A stretch of 64,000 nucleotides of DNA from Hormiphora californensis (taxonomy: Eukaryota > Ctenophora > Tentaculata > Cydippida > Pleurobrachiidae): assembly GCA_020137815.1 (NCBI GenBank), contig CM035356.1, positions 5,099,753 to 5,163,752 of the forward strand, given 5' to 3'. Shown piece after piece: positions 56,075-64,000 of this stretch (its first letter is position 1; each line of letters begins with the position of its first letter). The notes beneath the pieces are model-generated. The model saw only the letters and a list, made by a program, of their open reading frames with translations, had not been told where the DNA came from and made no database searches. A program made the position numbers and the translations under genes.

Positions 56075-59000
56075 ATGTCTGATGGTGAAGAGAGCGAGTA
56101 TGAGCTTAACACGTTGTGTGAGAAGATAACCGCAGTGTTAACTGAGCAAGAATGGTACAGCAAAAACAGATCTGTCAGTAAGGTAACTACTTCTTTGGTT
56201 AAACTTATTGCACCAGGTCCCACTACTAGTAGTGAGTGTTAACTGTTAGATAGAAGACAAATATTAGAGTGATTGAAATTAAAATTCTGGGAGAAAAGAA
56301 GGCCAACATATACCCTCGCTTTTTATTGGGTCACGCGGTAGATAGAAGAAAAACACAAACCAATATTTTCAGGCATTTTCCTCAATAATAAAGAAGGTCA
56401 AGGTGAACCAATATCTCTCATTTGATCTATTCTCTCTGATGTAAAGAGCATCTTCACCGTTCTGCGACAAGATGCAAACCACTCTACAGCTCTTGATGTG
56501 TGTGAACAGGCGATAGCTAAGGAGTTACATTCCCTCATAAAGATGGACTACTTTGCAGCAGGGGCTGAGAGTGATACCTCTGCCAACTCGTCAGTTCCAG
56601 TAGTGCCAGTAGAGGAGAAGAAGGTTGAAAAGGTAAAACAGATAATTTAGGTTAATAATAATGAAGCAATATATAATCTCCTCTCACCAATTCTAACAAG
56701 TGTAGCATATATTAATAATTAATAATTAACCAAATTAATAATTAATAATATCTTGTTCACAGGAAACTCCATCACCCACTAAGTCCAGGAAAAAGCGTTC
56801 CTCAGCCGTGGCGGGGAAGACAGGGAAGGCAGAGACAGGAAAAGTAGAGTCACCCAATGCCAAGACACCTGTTAAGCAGAGTCCTGCTAAGGAGAAAATT
56901 AAAATCTCACTGAAGCCAGCAGTGCAGAAGGAATCAGCCGCTTTTGATTTCGATCAGACATCCACTAGGTAACTTGTTATGTTCTAACCCTCCTCCACGT
57001 TGTGTGTGCGGGGCGTGGTGAATCAGGGTCGAGCAAGACAGCTAGGTAACACATGTCTTCTACCTAGAATTGGATATTGTCGTGAATTAGATGAGTTCTA
57101 TCTTTCCAAGAAACCGTGTGAATTGTGAAATTCTCTGCATTCAGAGTCAGGCGACTCAACAAACTCCCTCTGAATTCAGACACAACAACCTCCCCCGGCC
57201 ACTCACTTCCCCTCTGATTTCAGGGTTCAGCAGATTTGTACGAACTTTGTTAAGAAGATAAGAGGGAAACCATCAGTTGCTGTTATCTTTAGTAAACTCC
57301 CTACAAAGGCAGATCTACCTGATTACTATGAGGTAATTGATGTGCTTTACACAAACCCCCCTCAGGGCCATGACACAAACCCCCCTCAGGGCCGTGACAC
57401 AAACCCCCCTCAGGGTCATGACACAAACCCCCCTCAGGGTCATGACACAAACCCCCCTCAGGGCCGTGACACAAACCCCCCTCAGGGCCGTGACACAAAC
57501 CCCCCTCAGGGTCATGACACAAACCCCCCTCAGGGCCGTGACACAAACCCCCTCAGGGCCGTGACACAAACCCCCCTCAGGGCCATGACACAAACCCCCT
57601 CAGGGCCGTGACACAAACCCCCTCAGGGCCGTGACACAAACCCCCCTCAGGGTCATGACACAAACCCCCCTCAGGGCCATGACACAAACCCCCTCAGGGC
57701 CGTGACACAAACCCCCTCAGGGCCGTGACACAAACCCCCCTCAGGGCCGTGACACAAACCCCCCTCAGGGCCGTGACACAAACCCCCTCAGGGCCGTGAC
57801 ACAAACCCCCCTCAGGGCCGTGACACAAACCCCCCTCAGGGTCATGACACAAACCCCCTCAGGGCCGTGACACAAACCCCCTCAGGGCCGTGACACAAAC
57901 CCCCCTCAGGGCCGTGACACAAACCCCCTCAGGGCCGTGACACAAACCCCCCTCAGGGTCATGACACAAACCCCCCTCAGGGCCATGACACAAACCCCCT
58001 CAGGGCCGTGACACAAACCCCCTCAGGGCCGTGACACAAACCCCCCTCAGGGTCCGTGACACAAACCCCCCTCAGGGCCGTGACACAAACCCCCCTCAGG
58101 GCCGTGACACAAACCCCCCTCAGGGCCGTGACACAAACCCCCCTCAGGGTCATGACACAAACCCCCTCAGGGTCCGTGACACAAACCCCCCTCAGGGCCG
58201 TGACACAAACCCCCCTCAGGGCCGTGACACAAACCCCCTCAGGGCCGTGACACAAACCCCCCTCAGGGCCGTGACACAAACCCCCCTCAGGGTCATGACA
58301 CAAACCCCCCTCAGGGTCATGACACAAACCCCCCTCAGGGCCGTGACACAAACCCCCCTCAGGGTCGTGACACAAACCCCCCTCAGGGTCGTGACACAAA
58401 CCCCCCTCAGGGCCGTGACACAAACCCCCCTCAGGGTCATGACACAAACCCCCCTCAGGGTCATGACACAAACCCCCCTCAGGGTCATGACACAAACCCC
58501 CCTCAGGGTCATGACACAAACCCCCCTCAGGGTCATGACACAAACCCCCCTCAGGGCCGTGACACAAACCCCCCTCAGGGCCGTGACACAAACCCCCTCA
58601 GGGTCATGACACAAACCCCCCTCAGGGCCGTGACACAAACCCCCCTCAGGGTCATGACACAAACCCCCTCAGGGTCATGACACAAACCCCCTCAGGGCCG
58701 TGACACAAACCCCCTCAGGGCCGTGACACAAACCCCCCTCAGGGCCGTGACACAAACCCCCCTCAGGGTCATGACACAAACCCCCTCAGGGCCGTGACAC
58801 AAACCCCCCTCAGGGCCGTGACACAAACCCCCCTCAGGGCCATGACACAAACCCCCCTCAGGGCCGTGACACAAACCCCCTCACGGTCATGACACAAACC
58901 CCCCTCAGGGCTAATGTAATCAATTACATGATACATCAGCCCTCACTGTTCTCATACTATACTCTTTCCTCCAGGCTGTCCAGATGCCTGTCTGCCTGGA

Positions 59001-62000
59001 TGGTGTGAAGTGGATAATAGGACGGGGAGGATATACCTCCCTCTTCCATTGTGCTAGTGACCTGATAATAATGGGAATGAATGCCAGCACTTATAACGAA
59101 CCAGGCAGCGAATATAATCTTCTCGGTGAGTTGTGACCCTTTGTAACCCCTTTGTTAACCTTAACCCTTTGTAATTACATTTAGAGATTCTGTCCATGCT
59201 TCATATCATGCTTCTATCATAACTTCCTGATATATTATCTCTAACGCTACCAGGCAAGAACACTGCAGCACACGCACACGAGGTACTAAAGACGGTCAAA
59301 TCAGCGGACAAAGCATTGACAACTAAAATAATAGCAAACACGGAGTTACTGGATTTCTCTGGAACACCGGGGGATGGTGATCCTGAGACTCCTTTTGTTG
59401 ATCTGTGGGGGATCTTTAATCAGGTATAGTCACGATCTGTGGGGGATCTTTAATCAGGTATAATCATGATATGTGGGGGATCTTTAATCAGGTATAGTCA
59501 CGATCTATGGGGGATCTTTAATCAGGTATAAACATGATATGTGGGGGATCTTTAATCAGGTATAGACACGATATGTGGGGGTTGGTTACGAAGTCACCCC
59601 TATTATTGCATATAGGGGTGACAATACCGCCTACCTAAAAATGAAAATTTACGGGACCTTCTCATAAAAAGTTATCGAAAACTTGTCTAAAACCTATCTA
59701 AAACGTATGGTACTAGTTTGTATAGTAACCAGGACCTGAATTCTACAGAAAGTAACGACCGGTAGCGATTACACCGCATGTTTAACAACAGAGGTGTGTC
59801 GCATAACTCCTTATATGGGCATAAAATTCCAATCTTGTGGAATTTTTTCTGACTCGACTATAGCTTAGTTATCAATGAATCCACCTCTAATACCTTTGGA
59901 ATGGCATTTTGCACATTTCTGAAGGTTTTTGTAGCCAAATTCCAGCATCTTCATAGTTTTCCAAAAACAAAAACAGTGTTAATGGCCAAAATATCGAAAA
60001 ATTCCGGTATGTAATGGTAGCTCAGACAATTTCCTCGGTATGTTCAAAAAATTAGAACTTTCTGTTTTGTAGTTTGGACACAGGAATTTTTTTCCCGCCG
60101 TACAAGCGATATTATTACCCCTCCGTGAGCTAGCGCAGAGGGGGAATTTCATTACCAAATGTGGGGGATATTTAATCAGGTATCAGACCTTCGAAATGAC
60201 TACCACACAAGGGAATTTTGCATCCTAAACCTGTTTTATTTGTTGTATCTCCCAAACACCACATCCCACCCCCCTCCCACTCTCAGGTGTTACTACTTTT
60301 CCCCTCCCACTCTCAAGTCTCAGGTGTTACTACACCCTCCTCCCACTCTCAAGTCTCAGGTGTTACTACTTTTCCCCTCCCACTCTCAAGTCTCAGGTGT
60401 TACTACTTTTTCCCTCCCACTCTCAAGTCTCAGGTGTTACTACTTTTCCCCTCCCACTCTCAAGTCTCAGGTGTTACTACACCCTCCTCCCAGTCTCAAG
60501 TCTCAGGTGTTACTACTTTTCCCCTCCCACTCTCAATCAGGTGTTACTACTTCCCCTCCCACTGTCAATCAGGTGTTGCTACTTCCCACTCTCCCAGGTG
60601 TTACTATAATAGTGGTGACCACCACATCCCCCACTCTCCCAGGTGTTGCTAGCGACCACTGCTAAAGGAAAGCCTGTAGCTACTACCTTTATGCGTCTAC
60701 CTGATGAGAAGCGACTAGCTGACTACTACAAGAAAACCAAGACACCTCTCTCACTCTGCGGTAGGTGATCGTCAAAAATACCTCTCTCACTCTACGGTGA
60801 GATTTTGTTAGGAACTTGTAATGTAATGGTCAATGGAGCAAGGGAAATGGTTAAAGTTGTAGTGTTGTTCACGTGAGTTTGATCAGACAAACTCAAGTCC
60901 AACCACATAACACTACAACCATGGACGGAACGGAAGTGGCCATCACCAACCTAACCTGCTAATCTCTCTCCCTCTCAGGTATCCGTAGCAAGATCATATC
61001 CTCCATGTACAGCACAGTTGAAGAGTTGTTTGCAGATCTGGAACTGTTATGTGATAACTCGACATCTTATTACAAGAAGACATCACCCTTCCATAAGGTA
61101 TTTGGAGCCTACTGGGGGATTTAGTTTTAGTAATATTACGATTCATTCTCTCCCCATGCCATCTACTTTCACTATCTCTTCTCCACCTCTACTCCAATTC
61201 CTTCTTCCCAGGATGCAGTTTCGTTGAAAGAAGTCATAATTTCAATCGAGAAGAACTTCAAACCGGCCCCGAAACTTGAACCACCTCCCCCTAAGGTGGG
61301 GGAGAAAAGGAAGGCGGGGGCACGGGTACCCACACCCTCAGGGGGCGAGAAAGAAGGAAAGAAAAGCAAACAGACAGATGAGAATCGTGTAAAGAAAGCA
61401 GTACTAAAGGAATGGCACAATCTGCTAAGTTGTGGTGGAAATATCTCCGAGGCGATTATCCCAACTTATAACGAGTTCTTTACCGATGTCAACAGTTTCC
61501 CTGAGCTCCAAGCCGTCCTAGAATCCTCTGAAGACCGCCGGAACATTCTCCTAAAAGTGATTGCTGCTCTAAGCAGCAGGCTAGATGTAGCAGGTCCACT
61601 GAGCGATGTGGGGGGTGCACTTGTGAAGATAAACCCTGACACACAAACATTATTTGAGGCAGTACCACAATATACAGTGGGTGCGGAGTACTACATGGAG
61701 AGGACAGAGTTGTTATCAGTCTTCAAACACACCGCCTACTGCACCATTCTAACCACTAACACTAGTATTGAGAGGTTGGAGAGAGATGAAGGATTCATAG
61801 AGAGTATACCTGGTCCCGTGGTTCTGATGGCTGCTGAGAGTGTTCAGCAGTGTATTAGAGGTCCCATATTGGACAAACTAAAACTACCCAAATCATCCTC
61901 CAAAACTCCCAAAAAGGAAAGCATTAAAAAGGAGACCCCTAAAACTGTCCAGGCATCGACAACTGCTGTAATTCCCAAAGGAAGTGTGATAGACACAAAG

Positions 62001-64000
62001 CCCACCCCAAAATCAGCTACTCCTAAAACCCCAAAAGTTGCTACATCTGCTTCAAAGGGCGGAACTCCAAAGTCCAATTCGACACCAAAGAGAAAGCGAG
62101 TGAAAGCAGAAATCATGACAGAGGATATAAAATCTGATTCTGTAGTTACCCCACCAGCTGCACTAGAAGATGCCAAGATCTTTCTAAAGAGGATCAGGAA
62201 CATGAAAGATGAACAGGGTAGGCTGATGTTCATAGAGTTTTTTGGGATCCCCCTGGAGTCAAGTTACCATCGTGTGATCAAGTATCCTATGAGCCTTGAC
62301 GTGATAGAACAGCAGCTAGAGGAGGGGGTGATGAGGTGTATCGATGACGTAATCAGTGCTCTGCTGTTGATCATTGAGAATGCCCGGGAGTATAATGAGG
62401 AGGGATCCCCTCTGTATAAGAAGGCTTTGAAACTGCAGAAGGAGTTGTTATGTGCCGCACCACAGGAGACTGTTGAACCAATGGTTCATACACACAGGTA
62501 GGGAATGGGTATTATGATTATAGGTAGGGTATTATGATTATAGGTAGGGTATAAGGGGAAACTCTAACTGAATGGCATCCCATTAATGGGATGCCATTCA
62601 GTTAGAGTTTCCCCTAACACAAGGAGGGGTTTAGAAGGGCCTTAGATTTGGATAGGGTATCGGAAGCTCACTAATTGCAACCCCTTCTCTCACTAATCAA
62701 CCCCTTCTCTCAATAATGATAATAATCAGCCCCTTCTCAGGATTCTGCTGGGTATAACACGGGAACTTAACCAAAGTGGATTCCAGGAGACCATGGATGG
62801 GAATAATCTTGCTAAATACCGGTTAGTGGTATTCTATTTTTGATTAGTAATCTTGCTAAATACCGGTTAGTGGTATTCTAGTGTTGATTAGTAATCTTGC
62901 TAAATACCGGTTAGTGGTATTCTATTGTTGATTAGTAATGACAGTCAGCTTGAACAAAGAAGGATCTATTCCCATAGAATCTAGTTGAATATCAGTTGAC
63001 TGAACTTCCATAAGTTACTTCACAACTTCAAATCTAACTTCCACACTCCACACTTCCAGAGAGTTCATAGAGAATGTAGAGTGTGGGTATTACTGGAGGT
63101 TGGATCAGTTCCAGGATGATCTAATGTACATCTTCTTCTCTGTACTATCTGTTAGTCAGTTCTCAGAAAACTACAGCAAAATACTGGAACATGTGAGTGG
63201 TGTGACTTGGACCGCTTCTTTTTTTCTAAAACAGTATTTTGACACTATAAACAACGATACATAGTTGAACTAAATGAATTGACGGCGTTCTGTCAAATTC
63301 CTACCTCTCTATTACAGATGAAGACGTTTATGAGTCTGCGGGTAAAGTTTGGAACGATAAGAAGTACAGCATATGAGTTAACCAGCAAAATCATCAACAC
63401 ATACTACTCCGAAAAGTAATTATCTCCAAATAACTTTCCCCGATTTTTCAGCAAATATGATATTGGTTCCAAATTTAACCCCCCCCCCCTTCCCAATAGG
63501 GTTCAATTCAACCTGACTGGCAGTCTCACAACAACCCAACTAATCCTGCCATCCGGTGAAGTGTGTGCTACTGGAGACAAATGGCTTGTCAGCTTCACAA
63601 TCAAGGATTCAATGGTTTTACTAATTGATGTTATAGCCCAGCCTCACTGGGTCTCCGGTCGAATATATCTCATCCCCTCGTCCAAGGAGAAGATACCTTA
63701 CTTGTATGGAATTGGAATGAGCGATGTCGTTCATGTGAAATATTTGAAGCAGAAATTGGAGGCGAAGTATAAGGTTGTGAATTGCGGGAAGACTTCAACC
63801 TACCCTAAACCTCCTAGACCCTCTCTTTATCAATACATGCGACTAGCAAGGTAAGTTACCTTAGGTAACTACATATTTTATAGGCAGGGCCGGGTTAATG
63901 TTCCTATTTCTTTCTTGAGTTAAACAGGCGAGTTCCTCCAATAGGGGACAAAGAGAGAGGGTCGAACAGGACAACCCGTCCTCCAATACCAGTGTTCGGG
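56075..64000 (+). CDS. PBRM1: Polybromo-like multi-bromodomain protein, 3' incomplete
   Basis: Putative acetyl-lysine-reading subunit of a PBAF-type SWI/SNF complex. Exons: 56075-56182, 56447-56632, 56763-56968, 57224-57332, 58975-59125, 59254-59423, 60643-60760, 60979-61097, 61212-62497, 62741-62821, 63060-63192, 63318-63415, 63500-63850 and 63928 onward; phases agree. Over 1,060 residues are visible. Bromodomains: about residues 168-285 (VKKIRGKPSVAVIFSKLPTK ... NASTYNEPGSEYN), 304-400 (MRLPDEKRLADYYKKT ... NSTSYYKKTSP) and 706-805 (RNMKDEQGRLMFIEFF ... NAREYNEEGSPLYKKA). The last resembles polybromo KDEQGRLLCELF best. A Lys/Ser/Pro-rich linker lies near 610-690. Exon 63500 holds a BAH-like segment (GDKWLVSF ... 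HWVSGRIYLIP). The C-terminus lies beyond the window. Confidence 0.8.
57345..58912. repeat. 1.57-kb minisatellite (24-25-bp unit, 60+ copies)
   Basis: The unit ACACAAACCCCCCTCAGGGC, then CGTG (variants GTCATG, one fewer C) fills almost the whole intron between polybromo-like exons 57332 and 58975. Open frames on both strands (LCHGPEGG, TQTPLRAV) are artefacts of the 24-bp period. The minus strand carries a G5-6 run per unit. Confidence 0.97.
59401..60185. repeat. Repeated splice donor of polybromo-like exon 59423
   Basis: Units of about 34 bp contain GTGGGGGATCTTTAATCAG|GTATAG, the end of the exon (LWGIFNQ) plus its donor. Five tandem copies run 59401-59581, and one more follows the insertion at 60160. 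Confidence 0.9.
59582..60158. mobile_element. 577-bp TIR element inside the donor array
   Basis: Imperfect ends TTGGTTACGAAGTCACCCCT and the complement of TTGGTAATGAAATTCCCCCT. ATGTGGGGG flanks both sides (59573-59581 and 60159-60167), compatible with a 9-bp target duplication, although the repeated array makes this ambiguous. Non-coding interior. Confidence 0.65.
60262..60655. repeat. Repeated splice acceptor of polybromo-like exon 60643
   Basis: About ten units of the form CCCCTCCCACTCTCAAGTCT, then CAG|GTGTTACTACTTTT precede the true acceptor CCCACTCTCCCAG|GTGTTGCTAGCG. Each unit carries a polypyrimidine tract, AG, and the first exon bases. Confidence 0.9.
60745..60801. repeat. Duplicated splice donor of polybromo-like exon 60760
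   Basis: CCTCTCTCACTCTGCG|GTAGGTGA recurs 34 bp later as CCTCTCTCACTCTACG|GTGAGATT. Confidence 0.8.
62554..62615. repeat. Perfect 62-bp palindrome
   Basis: AGGGGAAACTCTAACTGAAT continues to a TTAA centre and returns exactly. Lies in a polybromo-like intron; probably a minimal inverted-repeat insertion. Confidence 0.9.
62803..62942. repeat. Triplicated splice donor of polybromo-like exon 62821
   Basis: The unit AATCTTGCTAAATACCG|GTTAGTGGTATTCTA (about 47 bp with TTGATTAGT) occurs three times. The first is the real exon end (NNLAKYR) and donor. Confidence 0.92.

Noticed and set aside
57301-58874. Open frames and regular 24-bp spacing resembling a CRISPR array or repeat protein
   Set aside because: Units are contiguous with no unique spacers, lie inside an intron, and the 24-bp period keeps several frames open by chance; host is a eukaryote.

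Overview
This is nuclear DNA of an animal. It carries spliced orthologues of animal genes (a kinesin-2 accessory subunit, an Nup93-like nucleoporin, TXNDC9, ribosomal protein S27, a consortin-like protein, an ACTMAP-like actin N-terminal protease, a basonuclin-like zinc-finger factor, a polybromo-like chromatin protein and a homeobox gene). Introns are GT-AG, mostly short but sometimes swollen by repeats. Proteins are clearly metazoan but divergent, and genes lie a few kb apart. A non-vertebrate, perhaps early-branching marine invertebrate such as a sponge, fits; that placement is an inference, not a demonstration.

Layout: 0.2-3.4 kb, KIFAP3-like gene (minus, C-terminus beyond the left edge). 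4.4-8.9 kb, tentative exons of an unidentified minus-strand gene, with a hexanucleotide array. 9-10.3 kb, GA-rich DNA. 10.4-11.4 kb, homeobox gene (minus). 11.5-12.5 kb, hairpins and a retroelement remnant. 12.9-15.2 kb, NUP93 (plus, with an apparent one-base frame break). 16.0-21.6 kb, TXNDC9 (plus), whose introns hold a 1-kb foldback and a LINE split by a TIR element. 22.4-26.4 kb, RPS27 (minus) with a 3.7-kb intron of foldbacks. 26.8-29.6 kb, two LINE remnants. 30.4-35.5 kb, consortin-like gene (plus) with a TTAA-flanked foldback. 37.3-41.0 kb, ACTMAP-like protease (plus) with an 11-nt microexon. 42.8-45.8 kb, basonuclin-like gene (minus). 47.2-49.1 kb, small secreted Cys-rich protein gene (plus). 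49.3-55.1 kb, three foldbacks and a full-length two-ORF LINE. 56.1-64 kb, polybromo-like gene (plus), running off the right edge.

The most striking pattern is that most short tandem duplications and minisatellites in the window sit on gene boundaries. The repeated unit contains a splice acceptor, a splice donor or the stop codon of the adjoining exon. I see this at about 18 boundaries in at least eight genes. The second is a perfectly phased A AAA AAC slippery heptamer two codons before the ORF1 stop of the intact LINE. It would fuse ORF1 to ORF2, which has no early ATG, by -1 frameshifting. The window is also rich in long foldback elements, several with clear target-site duplications (TTAA, TA, 8 bp, 5 bp).

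The genes do not form one pathway. They are ordinary housekeeping and developmental genes (ciliary transport, nuclear pore, translation, secretory trafficking, actin maturation, transcription and chromatin) embedded in a repeat-rich compact genome. Exon coordinates were inferred by eye from GT-AG sites, reading-frame continuity and remembered family similarity; none was checked with RNA data.
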